Below, piece after piece: positions 1-6,915 of a stretch of DNA of 33,653 nt. The notes beneath the pieces were generated by a model, which had not been told where the DNA came from, did no database searches, and saw nothing but the letters and a program-made list of their open reading frames with translations. The stretch spans positions 1 through 33,653 of the forward strand of contig NZ_LQOY01000211.1 of the NCBI RefSeq assembly GCF_002101675.1. The letters are read 5' to 3'. The stretch is from Mycobacterium gordonae (GTDB lineage Bacteria > Actinomycetota > Actinomycetes > Mycobacteriales > Mycobacteriaceae). The translations under genes were made by a program, and so were the position numbers. Positions within the stretch are counted from its first letter, which is position 1, and every line of letters begins with the position of its first letter.

Positions 1-77
1 CCACTGGGCAGTTCTTATTGGCCACCTACAGGCAGTTCTCATGTCCGCCCACGGGCAGTTTCCGATGTCCATTGACA
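1..77. mobile_element. End of an IS21-like insertion sequence (partial)
   Basis: Read on the minus strand from base 77 outward, the sequence begins TGTCAATGG and then holds three diverged direct repeats of the form GGACAT(N)nGAACTGCCC. On the plus strand these appear as GGGCAGTTC at 6, AGGCAGTTC at 30 and GGGCAGTTT at 53, spaced 23-24 bases. Multiple internal repeats near the termini are typical of IS21-family ends, where they bind the IstA transposase. The element runs off the left edge, so no transposase is visible. Its inner boundary is placed at 77 because the glycosyltransferase reading frame loses family similarity exactly there; a base or two either way is possible. The family assignment is from pattern, not from a match to a named element. 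Confidence 0.6.
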
Positions 78-410
78 CACGACGTCGGCTGCATGCGCCG
101 CATGGGCCGCCATGACAGTCTGGTACTGCGCATGAGCCGGCCGGGCGAACAGATGCTCGATGTCATGGGCCGCGGCCTTGATTCCCTTGAGCTTTGCGCG
201 CTCGGGGAAGCTCTGCAGGATGCTCTCGTCGTAGTCTGCCTCGGCCGGCAACGGAATGTGGGCAGCTCCCGTCGCGTGCACCCGATCGGCGAATCGTGCG
301 CCGGTGACGAAGCGCACCTGGTCGCCGCGCTCCACAAAGCCGCGCGCGATCGCGAGCATCGGCGTGACATGGCCGTGGGCGGGAATGCTGGCGATGATGA
401 TCGATGCCAT
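78..410 (-). pseudogene. Glycosyltransferase N-terminal fragment, cut by IS
   Basis: The 111 intact codons encode the start of a macrolide/UDP-type glycosyltransferase (GT-B fold, GT1 family). The opening strand is followed by the PAHGHVTPML motif and then ARGFVERGDQVRFVTG, which is the usual first Rossmann segment. Such proteins are normally about 400 residues long, so roughly three quarters, including the nucleotide-sugar binding half, is missing. The frame reads 12 more codons into the insertion-sequence end and stops at 39. The ATG at 410 is kept because it is divergent from the TetR gene at 462 with a 51-base gap, a classic regulator/target layout. The sugar acceptor cannot be guessed. 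Unless the rest lies beyond the element, the gene is dead. Confidence 0.75.
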
Positions 411-442
411 GGTGGCCCCCCTCGGGTCACGTTCCGCTACGA

Positions 443-462
443 TGTAGTAGTATTCATTACTA
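443..462. promoter_or_regulatory. Putative TetR operator, glycosyltransferase/tetR
   Basis: An inverted repeat TAGTA (445-449) and TACTA (458-462) with an 8-base spacer covers the tetR start codon, in the gap between the divergent glycosyltransferase and tetR genes. Including flanks, the left arm reads TGTAGTAGTATT. An almost identical half-site, TGTAGTAATATT, lies at 2478 before the next tetR/target pair. A repressor bound here would block translation and transcription of its own gene. That it is bound by the adjacent TetR is inference. Confidence 0.45.
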
Positions 463-1115
463 TGGCACAGCAGTCAATATCGAGGACGGGCTCGCGGTCC
501 TACCGGTCCGAACTGCGTCAGCGCCAGGCCGAGCAAACCCGGACCCGGGTACTGGCCGCGGCCGCCGAGCTGTTCACCGAACATGGTTACGCCCGTACAA
601 CCCTGGCGAAAATCGCTCAGGCGGCCGGTGTTTCGCCCGAGACTGTGCAACTGCACGGTCCTAAAGCCGCGCTGATGATCGCCGCCGTCGAGTACGCCGG
701 ATTCGGCGTGGCGGGAGAGGGCGACATCCTCAACCTCGACGTCGGCCGCGGCCTGCTCGCGATCCAAGACGGCAGGGAGGCACTCGACTATCTACTCACC
801 GCGCAGGTCAAAATCCACCAACGGACCGCGCCCCTGGCTCCCGCGTTGTATGGCGGCGCCTCGATAGACCCGGAGCTCGGGCGGTATCTCGGGGACCTGA
901 AAGCGAGCATCGGCAAACAGTTCCGCCGCATACTCACCGTCGCGAACGACCGAGGATGGTTGCGTGACGACGTACCCTTCGACGATCTGGTCGAGACGGT
1001 CGCGGTAATCGCCAATGTCGACACATATCTGCGCATCACCCGCGACGACGGGTGGTCCGTTGAGCGCTACCGCACCTGGTGCCGGCGCATGCTGACTGAG
1101 ACGGTCTTCCGCTGA
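462..1115 (+). CDS. TetR-family transcriptional regulator
   Basis: A 217-residue one-component repressor. The N-terminal helix-turn-helix spans about residues 25-70: ELFTEHGYARTTLAKIAQAAGVSPETVQLHG. The recognition-helix end is unusual: most TetR proteins have a TVYxxFxxK pattern where this one reads TVQLHGPK. The remaining two thirds should form the helical ligand-binding domain, with no recognisable ligand signature. The open frame extends far upstream to 18, but that part is antisense to the glycosyltransferase and IS end. The ATG at 462 matches family length and sits in the operator-like palindrome. It probably represses itself and the divergent glycosyltransferase; the natural inducer is unknown. 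Confidence 0.85.
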   Translation: MAQQSISRTGSRSYRSELRQRQAEQTRTRVLAAAAELFTEHGYARTTLAKIAQAAGVSPETVQLHGPKAALMIAAVEYAGFGVAGEGDILNLDVGRGLLAIQDGREALDYLLTAQVKIHQRTAPLAPALYGGASIDPELGRYLGDLKASIGKQFRRILTVANDRGWLRDDVPFDDLVETVAVIANVDTYLRITRDDGWSVERYRTWCRRMLTETVFR

Positions 1116-1118
1116 GAC

Positions 1119-1135
1119 TCCCCCGCCGGGGGGAT
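1119..1135. repeat. GC inverted repeat after tetR (C5-GCC-G5)
   Basis: CCCCC (1120-1124), GCC, then GGGGGG (1128-1133) starts five bases after the tetR stop codon. It could be a factor-independent terminator stem, but there is no T-run and the loop is three bases. It also resembles the C5/G5 repeats at 3320, 4642, 13342 and 30073; like the one at 4642 it is followed by GATGAG. The rest of the gap to 1371 shows no gene: only a 9-base direct repeat, AGGCCTTGG, at about 1160 and 1211, and no codon-like signal on either strand. Confidence 0.35.
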
Positions 1136-1371
1136 GAGTGGAGAGCGACTGCGCCGCAGAGGCCTTGGGCAACGAATTCTGGTGCAGCCATTCTGAACTG
1201 TCGGCTCGCAGGCCTTGGCCACCGAGGTGACGCCCGTGGTCCTGCGTCCGGTGCGGCGGGGGCTGACGATCCGGTCGGGCGGCCACGTGTGACCGAGCGG
1301 CAACTCGCGGTCAGCGTGGCCGGCCGCTACTCCGGCTCGCACGCGAAAACGACTGCCGGCCTTCCGGTTTG

Positions 1372-2463
1372 TCAGCAAGCTTTGGCTTCCACGAGACTGA
1401 ACGGCGAAGCGGTCGGAATCACCCGCGTCATCCGGAACCCAGCGCGCGCGAGCAACGTCCTGTACTCCTCCGCAGTACGTTCGCGGCTGCCATCCATTCC
1501 CAAGAGCATCTCGAGATCAACCCACTTGCCGACGAATTCGCGGTTGTGCTCCGGTATTACGAGTTCGACCAGGACCACCGTGCAGTCCGCTCCACCCGTG
1601 GTACGCACGTTGCGCAAGATAGCCTCAGCCTTCTCATCGGGCCAGTCGTGGATGATGTTCTTCAGGACGTACAGGTCGGCCCCTGCGGGGATGCCATCGA
1701 AGAACGACCCTGTCTCGATGCGAACCCGCTCTGCCACACCCAGTTTTCGCAACAGTGGTAGCGCCCCGGCCGCAACATCGGGGATTTCCAGCAGCACACC
1801 GCGAGCGGTCGGCGCCGCCCCCAGGATTGCGGCCAGCAAGCGGCCGTGTCCGCCGCCCACATCCATGATCGTTTGGTATCGGGTGAAGTCGTAGGCGGCA
1901 ACCACCGGGAACTCCGCCATCTCCGAAATACTCGTCATGGCACCGTTGAAAAGCTCTGCCAGGTAGGGATCGTCGCCGAGGTAGTCGAAGAATTCCTTGC
2001 CGCGAAGACGTGGAATGCTGGCCCTGCCGGTTCTGATGGACTCCGCAAGCATGCTCCAATGCTCGCGATGCTGCGGCGACCCGTAGAACTTCGCTGCCGC
2101 AGCCATCGAACCCTTGGCGTCTGTCCGCAGTGTGTCCGCGAGCGGCGTGAGGCCATAAGCGCCACTGGGGTCCCGACGAAATATGCCACGACTTTCCAGC
2201 GCACGCAGAAGTCGGCTGACCGCGTCGGGGTCGGCACCGACCTTTGCAGCAAGATCGTCGGGCTGCAGCGGCCCCGCTGCGAGCGCGTCCGCGACACCCA
2301 GTTCGGCGGCTGCTTCTATCGCCTGTGAGATCCAGCCCGCCAGGATGAGTTCGGTCATCACGACCGGCGCAGGAGCGAGTCGCTGATGAAAGCGGGAGAG
2401 GCTGTACCGCAGGCGGTCAACCAGTTTCACCAACCGAACCGGTGGTACGCGCGTAGGTTGCAT
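1372..2463 (-). CDS. SAM-dependent O-methyltransferase
   Basis: A 363-residue protein of the caffeate/acetylserotonin O-methyltransferase type (Methyltransf_2). The N-terminal half has the winged-helix dimerisation domain (about residues 30-120: SQAIEAAAELGVADAL, then RLLRALESRGIF). The C-terminal Rossmann domain carries SAM motif I, IMDVGGGHGRLL. The pattern KNIIHDWPDEKA near residue 265 contains the His-Asp pair usual at the catalytic base site. ATG 2463 is preferred over an in-frame TTG at 2472 because the ribosome site AGGAGG lies 9 bases before the ATG but abuts the TTG. It is divergent from a tetR gene that likely controls it. The substrate is unknown; such enzymes methylate phenols, polyketides or quinone-like compounds. 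Confidence 0.88.
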   Translation of the reverse strand: MQPTRVPPVRLVKLVDRLRYSLSRFHQRLAPAPVVMTELILAGWISQAIEAAAELGVADALAAGPLQPDDLAAKVGADPDAVSRLLRALESRGIFRRDPSGAYGLTPLADTLRTDAKGSMAAAAKFYGSPQHREHWSMLAESIRTGRASIPRLRGKEFFDYLGDDPYLAELFNGAMTSISEMAEFPVVAAYDFTRYQTIMDVGGGHGRLLAAILGAAPTARGVLLEIPDVAAGALPLLRKLGVAERVRIETGSFFDGIPAGADLYVLKNIIHDWPDEKAEAILRNVRTTGGADCTVVLVELVIPEHNREFVGKWVDLEMLLGMDGSRERTAEEYRTLLARAGFRMTRVIPTASPFSLVEAKAC

Positions 2464-2477
2464 GGCGCTCAACCTCC

Positions 2478-2531
2478 TGTAGTAATATTTAGCCAGAGTT
2501 AACTACATTGAATAGAGTTGACTATATTGAA
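2478..2531. promoter_or_regulatory. Operator array, methyltransferase/tetR
   Basis: Two 16-base direct repeats, AGTTAACTACATTGAA (2497-2512) and AGTTGACTATATTGAA (2516-2531), differ at two positions and start 19 bases apart. An inverted pair TGTAGT (2478-2483) and ACTACA (2502-2507) overlaps the first. This AT-rich stretch stands out from its GC-rich surroundings and fills the gap between the divergent methyltransferase and tetR genes. It likely holds both promoters and several repressor sites. The half-site TGTAGTAATATT nearly matches TGTAGTAGTATT at 443. Confidence 0.55.
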
Positions 2532-2537
2532 GGTGGG

Positions 2538-3191
2538 ATGCGGGTGTCAACGTCTGAACGCGAATCGCGGCGAACGTATGACAACAGCCGTCGGCAGGCC
2601 GATGCCGAGGCTCGTCAACGCCGGATCGTCACGGCGGCGACAGCTCTTTTCGTGGAAACGGGTTTCGCCGCGACGTCGATCGACCAGATCGCGCAAGCTG
2701 CAGGCGTCTCATCCCAAACGGTCTACGCCGCATTCGGGTCGAAGGCCGGTGTGCTCTCCAAGGCAATCGACGTCGCAGTCCTGGGTGATTACGGGCCCGA
2801 AACGTTGGTTGATCGAATGCCGCCGCTCCCCGATATGTCCAGCGAACCGCAGCACACGTTCTTTGCGACCGCCGCGCACTTCGCCCGCGAGTTGCACGAA
2901 CGGGTGGCACCGTTGATACAGGTGATGCTGCAGGCGGGCCTGGACGACCTGCGCAGGAGGTTGACTCACGAGATACGCGCTGACTGTGCGTCATGGGTGG
3001 AGCAACTGGGGCCGGCACTGCGCCCGAGCCTGACCAAAGACGAAGCTGCCGACATCCTGGTCACCATCATGGCGCCCTACCTGTTTTCCCTGGTCACCGT
3101 TGATCTGGGACGGTCGCCAGACCACTACGAGAAGTGGCTGGCCGACGCCCTGGCCCGCCTGCTGCTGAGGCCGGAACTCCTGCCGGAGTAG
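2538..3191 (+). CDS. TetR-family transcriptional regulator
   Basis: A 217-residue TetR repressor. The helix-turn-helix lies at about residues 30-75, with the standard pattern ALFVETGFAATSIDQIAQAAG followed by VSSQTVYAAFGSKAGVL. The C-terminal part is helical and resembles the generic TetR_C ligand domain. The start is ATG 2538; an upstream TTG at 2508 would place the operator repeats inside the coding region and is less likely. It is divergent from the O-methyltransferase with 74 bases between starts, so autoregulation plus control of that enzyme is the simplest reading. The shared half-site with the first tetR gene suggests the two regulators are related or cross-talk. The ligand is unknown. 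Confidence 0.87.
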   Translation: MRVSTSERESRRTYDNSRRQADAEARQRRIVTAATALFVETGFAATSIDQIAQAAGVSSQTVYAAFGSKAGVLSKAIDVAVLGDYGPETLVDRMPPLPDMSSEPQHTFFATAAHFARELHERVAPLIQVMLQAGLDDLRRRLTHEIRADCASWVEQLGPALRPSLTKDEAADILVTIMAPYLFSLVTVDLGRSPDHYEKWLADALARLLLRPELLPE

Positions 3192-3319
3192 CTTCTGCAC
3201 TTCCCTGTCGCCCCCGGTTATGTGCTAGACGTCCTTCGGGAGCAGCAGCTCGTCGCACGGCGACCCCCGACGGTTGATGCGATTTCGCACCGGCTCAAGT
3301 CATCGAGTCCCCGGCCGTT

Positions 3320-3334
3320 CCCCCCATTCGGGGG
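3320..3334. repeat. C5-ATTC-G5 inverted repeat upstream of HAD gene
   Basis: CCCCCC (3320-3325), ATTC, GGGGG (3330-3334), about 95 bases before the HAD phosphatase start. The minus-strand form of the repeat at 13342 shares the same TTCCCCC(C/G)ATTCGGGG core. It may be an operator for the first CBB gene. The rest of the 3192-3427 gap shows no gene that I can support. Confidence 0.4.
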
Positions 3335-3427
3335 TCTGCCCCAACGCGGACCCGCCGTATGGTCTCGAGATCATCCGGGCGCCTGCCATTTCGGCGCACC
3401 ACGACTGGGAGCAACACGAGAACATCA

Positions 3428-4255
3428 ATGGCTGACCTGGCATCGCTGCATGACTGCCTGCTACTGGATCTCGACGGCACGCTGTTCCGGGGTTCGCGAC
3501 CGATCGCCGGCGCGGTTGAGGCACTCTCCGGTACATCCTGTCGCACGTTGTTTCTGACGAACAACGCGTCCCGCAGCGCAGTGCAGGTAGCAACGCATCT
3601 GCGCGAGCTGGGATTCCAAGCGGACCCGGACGACGTCGTCACCAGTGGTCAGTGCGCCGCACAGGCTTTGAGTAACGAATTAGGCTCTGGTGCAGCGGTT
3701 CTGGTCGTCGGGTCGGAGGCGTTGGCCGCCGAGGTCGCCGGAGTCGGCCTGCGACCGGTGCGACGGTGGGCCGACAACCCGGTCGCCGTCGTGCAGGGAT
3801 TCTCTCCGGATATCGGCTGGAATGACCTTGCCGAGGCGGCGCTGGCGATCCGCGCGGGCACACCCTGGGTGGCGACCAATCCGGATCCGACGTTGCCCTC
3901 CGAGCGGGGACTGGTTCCCGGGAACGGGTCGATGGTCGCCGCATTACAAGCGGCTACCGGCCGCTCGCCGCGCATCGTCGGCAAGCCGTATGCGCCGATC
4001 TTTCGAGCTGCGTTGTCCCGCGGCGATTTTCACCGGCCGTTGGTGGTCGGCGACCGGCTGGATACCGACATCGCCGGCGCTAACTCCGCCGGGCTGCCCA
4101 GCCTGCTGGTGCTCAGCGGAGTGACTACGGCGGCCGAGGCTCTGGCCGCACCACCAGCGCAGCGGCCCACCTTCGTCGCCCCGGACCTCAGCGGAATCAG
4201 GGCCGACAGCGACTCGCTGCGGGTCGAGGGCCTGAGCGTGTCATCAGCCGGCTGA
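3428..4255 (+). CDS. HAD-IIA phosphatase, possible phosphoglycolate phosphatase
   Basis: A 275-residue HAD hydrolase of the NagD / p-nitrophenylphosphatase subclass (type C2 cap). All four motifs are visible: LLLDLDGTLFRG with nucleophile Asp14 and Asp16, FLTNNASR (motif II), GKPYAP with the conserved Lys (motif III), and VVGDRLDTDIAGA (metal-binding acids, motif IV). This family includes eukaryotic phosphoglycolate phosphatase and mycobacterial glycerol-3-phosphate phosphatase. Placed before cbbF and cbbP, it is a reasonable candidate for removing 2-phosphoglycolate made by RubisCO oxygenation, the job of CbbZ elsewhere. That role is inference from context. The ATG at 3428 gives family length. 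Its 3' end overlaps the convergent receiver-protein gene by 59 bases. Confidence 0.85.
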   Translation: MADLASLHDCLLLDLDGTLFRGSRPIAGAVEALSGTSCRTLFLTNNASRSAVQVATHLRELGFQADPDDVVTSGQCAAQALSNELGSGAAVLVVGSEALAAEVAGVGLRPVRRWADNPVAVVQGFSPDIGWNDLAEAALAIRAGTPWVATNPDPTLPSERGLVPGNGSMVAALQAATGRSPRIVGKPYAPIFRAALSRGDFHRPLVVGDRLDTDIAGANSAGLPSLLVLSGVTTAAEALAAPPAQRPTFVAPDLSGIRADSDSLRVEGLSVSSAG

Positions 4256-4589
4256 CCGTCGCAGCCAGCGCCTGCGGCTGACGTCCCGGGCCCACGGTCG
4301 CGTCTGCCTTCGACATCAGAGCCAACCACGCGTCGGCGGCTCGGGCGACGATCAACAGGATCGGCGGGCAGGCCTCAAAGTGGTCCTTGAGGTGACGGGC
4401 GACATCCACTGAGCCGGCCGGGGTGGCATCGCCGTCGAGGATCACCAGGTCGACGCCGCCGATGACCATGGATGCCAGCACCGCCGGATACGACTCCACA
4501 AACGCCAGCCGAGTAGTGCTACCGAGTGAAGCGACGACATACCGGCGCAGGCTGTTGTCGTCGCTGTACACCACGGCACGCACTGTCAT
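4197..4589 (-). CDS. Stand-alone receiver-domain protein, Rv3143-like
   Basis: A 130-residue protein consisting of one response-regulator receiver domain and no output domain. The probable phosphoacceptor is Asp52 in VDLVILDGDATPAG, with acidic Asp10-Asp11 near the N terminus (VVYSDDNSL). The stretch HLKDHFEACPPILLIVARAADAWLA strongly recalls M. tuberculosis Rv3143, a single-domain receiver encoded just upstream of the nuo (complex I) operon. Here it sits a few kilobases from nuoL/nuoM copies and divergent from cbbF. A role as a phosphorelay intermediate or protein-protein switch is possible. The motif that should hold the conserved Lys is not obvious. It overlaps the HAD gene tail to tail. 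Confidence 0.72.
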   Translation of the reverse strand: MTVRAVVYSDDNSLRRYVVASLGSTTRLAFVESYPAVLASMVIGGVDLVILDGDATPAGSVDVARHLKDHFEACPPILLIVARAADAWLALMSKADATVGPGRQPQALAATVSRLMTRSGPRPAASRCRP

Positions 4590-4641
4590 GCCGCGACATT
4601 AGGGCAGCCCCGGCGCGCTGGACAGTCGGCGCGCGCGGATA

Positions 4642-4667
4642 CCCCCAGTGGACCACCCAACCGGGGG
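4642..4667. promoter_or_regulatory. C5/G5 inverted repeat before cbbF
   Basis: CCCCC (4642-4646) and GGGGG (4663-4667), with a 16-base spacer, in the 146-base gap between the divergent receiver-protein gene and cbbF. The right arm with flank, CCGGGGGATGAG, nearly matches the sequence after the first tetR gene at 1127-1137. The spacer is longer than in the other members of this repeat group, so membership is uncertain. Confidence 0.3.
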
Positions 4668-4735
4668 ATGAGCCGTGGGCGCCCCGATCAGACCATATGA
4701 CGAGGTCTTCTGCTGCCCATTGGAGGTACCCGCGC

Positions 4736-5809
4736 ATGCTCACCCGCCACACCACGCTGGTGAAGTTCCTCATCGAGGAAAGGCGTCGCCACCCCGAGGC
4801 GTCTGGCGAACTGAACTCGCTGATTCTCGATGTCGCCCTTGCCTGCAAGGCCATCTCCACCCGGGTGGCACAAGGTGAGCTCGGCGGCGTGCTGGGTGCC
4901 GCCGACGCCGTCAACGTGCAGGGCGAAGTGCAGCAGAAACTCGACGTGCTGGCCAACGACTACTTCTTGCGCGCCACCGAATGGGGCGGACAGGTGGCGG
5001 CGATGGCCTCCGAGGAGCTCGCTGAGCCCTACTTGCTGCCCACGCAGTACCCGCGCGGAAAGTACCTGCTGATCTTCGATCCGCTCGACGGGTCCTCGAA
5101 CATCGACGTGAATGTCTCAGTCGGCAGCATCTTTTCGATCTTGCGTGCCGCCGAACCGGGCACCGACCCGGCGCCCGAGGACTTCCTGCAGCCCGGGTCA
5201 CAGCAGGTGTGCGCGGGCTACGCGATCTACGGCCCGTCGACCATGCTGGTGCTCACCGTGGGCACCGGAGTGCACGCTTTTACGCTGGATCCCGCACTGG
5301 GCGAATTCGTGCTCACCCGACCCAACATCCAGATTCCCCGTTCCACGGGCGAATTCGCGATCAATGCGTCGAACCGCCGATTCTGGGAACCGGCCGTGCA
5401 GCGCTACATCGACGAATGCCTGGCGGGCCGAACCGGACCGCGAGGCAAGGACTTCAATATGCGCTGGGTCGCATCGCTGGTCGCCGAGACGCACCGAATC
5501 CTGACCCGCGGCGGTGTGTTCCTCTACCCGCGCGACGCCAAGGATCCGGCCAAACCCGGACGACTGCGGCTGCTGTACGAGGCCAGCCCCATCGCCTTCC
5601 TGGTCGAGCAGGCCGGCGGTCTGGCCAGCACGGGCCGCGGTCGGCTGATGGACCTGGTGCCAACCGAATTGCATCAACGGGTGCCGCTGATCTTCGGAGC
5701 CGCCGACGAGGTGGAACTGATCGAGGAATACCACCGCAAGGACTATGTCCGGCCATCCAGCTCGCCGTTGTACGGCGTACGGGGCTTGTATCGCGTCGTG
5801 GCCGGCTGA
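4736..5809 (+). CDS. cbbF: Class I fructose-1,6-bisphosphatase
   Basis: This 357-residue enzyme hydrolyses fructose 1,6-bisphosphate to fructose 6-phosphate, and in many autotrophs also sedoheptulose 1,7-bisphosphate. The class I metal-site signature FDPLDGSSN is at residues 114-122, preceded by ASEELAEPYLL (metal-binding Glu residues). The C-terminal LLYEASPIAFLVEQAGG is the usual class I substrate and metal region. Length matches the family. ATG 4736 has GGAGG about 9 bases upstream; the longer open frame upstream is not needed. M. tuberculosis uses a class II (GlpX) enzyme for gluconeogenesis, so a class I copy paired with phosphoribulokinase 19 bases downstream marks a dedicated CBB gene. 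It likely forms an operon with cbbP. Confidence 0.95.
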   Translation: MLTRHTTLVKFLIEERRRHPEASGELNSLILDVALACKAISTRVAQGELGGVLGAADAVNVQGEVQQKLDVLANDYFLRATEWGGQVAAMASEELAEPYLLPTQYPRGKYLLIFDPLDGSSNIDVNVSVGSIFSILRAAEPGTDPAPEDFLQPGSQQVCAGYAIYGPSTMLVLTVGTGVHAFTLDPALGEFVLTRPNIQIPRSTGEFAINASNRRFWEPAVQRYIDECLAGRTGPRGKDFNMRWVASLVAETHRILTRGGVFLYPRDAKDPAKPGRLRLLYEASPIAFLVEQAGGLASTGRGRLMDLVPTELHQRVPLIFGAADEVELIEEYHRKDYVRPSSSPLYGVRGLYRVVAG

Positions 5810-5828
5810 GCGCAGATAGGGAATATCA

Positions 5829-6716
5829 ATGTCACGCCTGCACCCGATCATCTCCGTCACCGGCTCGTCAGGGGCCGGAACGACTTCCGTGATGAAGACC
5901 TTCGATCAGATCTTCCGCCGCGAGGACATCAACGTGGCGTTCGTCGAGGGCGACAGCTTCCACCGGTATGACCGGGTGGCGATGAAGGCGGCGATCGCCG
6001 AGGCGCACGCCCGCGGCGACCACACCTTCAGCCACTTCGGGCCGGAGGCGAATCTCTTCGAGGAACTGCAGGATCTCTTCAAGACCTACGGGGAGACCGG
6101 GACCGGAAAAATCCGCCGCTACCTTCATGACGACAAAGAAGCCGAGCCGTTCGGACAGCAGCCGGGAACCTTCACGCCGTGGGAGGAGATCCCCGAGGAC
6201 ACCGACATGTTGTTCTACGAGGGGCTGCACGGCGCGATCGTCACCGATGGCGTCGACGTCGCCGCCCACGCCGACCTGCGGATCGGCGTGGTGCCGGTGA
6301 TCAACTTGGAGTGGATTCAGAAGCTGCACCGCGACAGGGTTTCTCGCGGTTACACCTCCGAGGCGGTGACCGACACCATTTTGCGGCGGATGCCGGACTA
6401 CGTGAACTACATGTGCACCCAGTTCTCGCACACCGACGTCAACTTCCAGCGGGTGCCGGTGGTCGACACCTCCAACCCGTTCATCGCCAGGTCCATCCCG
6501 ACCGCCGACGAGTCGATGCTGATCATCCGATTCCGCGACCCGCACGGCATCGACTTCCCCTATCTGCTTGCCATGCTGCATGATTCGTTTATGTCACGGC
6601 CGAACACGATCGTGTGCCCCGGCGGGAAGATGGATCTGGCCATGCAGTTGATCTTCACCCCGATGGTGCTGCGGCTGCTGGAACGCCGCCGGGCGCACTT
6701 GGCGGCGTCGCGCTAG
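5829..6716 (+). CDS. cbbP: Phosphoribulokinase, bacterial class I
   Basis: It phosphorylates ribulose 5-phosphate with ATP to ribulose 1,5-bisphosphate, the RubisCO substrate. The 295-residue length fits the octameric bacterial class. The P-loop is GSSGAGTT (residues 12-19). EGDSFHRYDR carries the catalytic Asp and the sugar-phosphate-binding residues. FYEGLHGAIV and VVPVINLEWIQKLHRDR follow as in proteobacterial CbbP. This activity has no use outside carbon fixation, so its presence together with RubisCO is strong evidence for a working CBB cycle. It follows cbbF by 19 bases and is probably co-transcribed with it. A hairpin directly after the stop may end the transcript. Confidence 0.96.
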   Translation: MSRLHPIISVTGSSGAGTTSVMKTFDQIFRREDINVAFVEGDSFHRYDRVAMKAAIAEAHARGDHTFSHFGPEANLFEELQDLFKTYGETGTGKIRRYLHDDKEAEPFGQQPGTFTPWEEIPEDTDMLFYEGLHGAIVTDGVDVAAHADLRIGVVPVINLEWIQKLHRDRVSRGYTSEAVTDTILRRMPDYVNYMCTQFSHTDVNFQRVPVVDTSNPFIARSIPTADESMLIIRFRDPHGIDFPYLLAMLHDSFMSRPNTIVCPGGKMDLAMQLIFTPMVLRLLERRRAHLAASR

Positions 6717-6741
6717 CGAGCAGGAGCTCGCAATTTCCTGC
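6716..6741. terminator. Possible terminator after cbbP
   Basis: GCGAGC (6716-6721), loop AGGA, GCTCGC (6726-6731) form a perfect 6-base stem, followed by AATTT. An overlapping alternative pairs GCAGGA (6720-6725) with TCCTGC (6736-6741); the two folds exclude each other. The stem begins at the last base of the cbbP stop codon. The T-run is short. Beyond it, up to 6915, I see nothing but a probable promoter region for the next tetR gene. Confidence 0.45.
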
Positions 6742-6915
6742 AAGCTCGTTTCAGCGTCGCGATTAACACGAACAGCATGGCTGAATCCACTAGCCCCTGG
6801 CCGCAAGGCGACACACGCTGGATGACGGCGTTGCAAGTCGCTGGGCTCCGACCTGCCTGCCTGGTCTCATTACGGAACTCTTGATTTCCGGAACTGTCTG
6901 GTCCAGTATCGGTGA

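Noticed and set aside
18..461. N-terminal extension of the first TetR protein
   Set aside because: The open frame runs upstream to 18, but through the IS end and antisense to the glycosyltransferase. The ATG at 462 gives normal TetR length.
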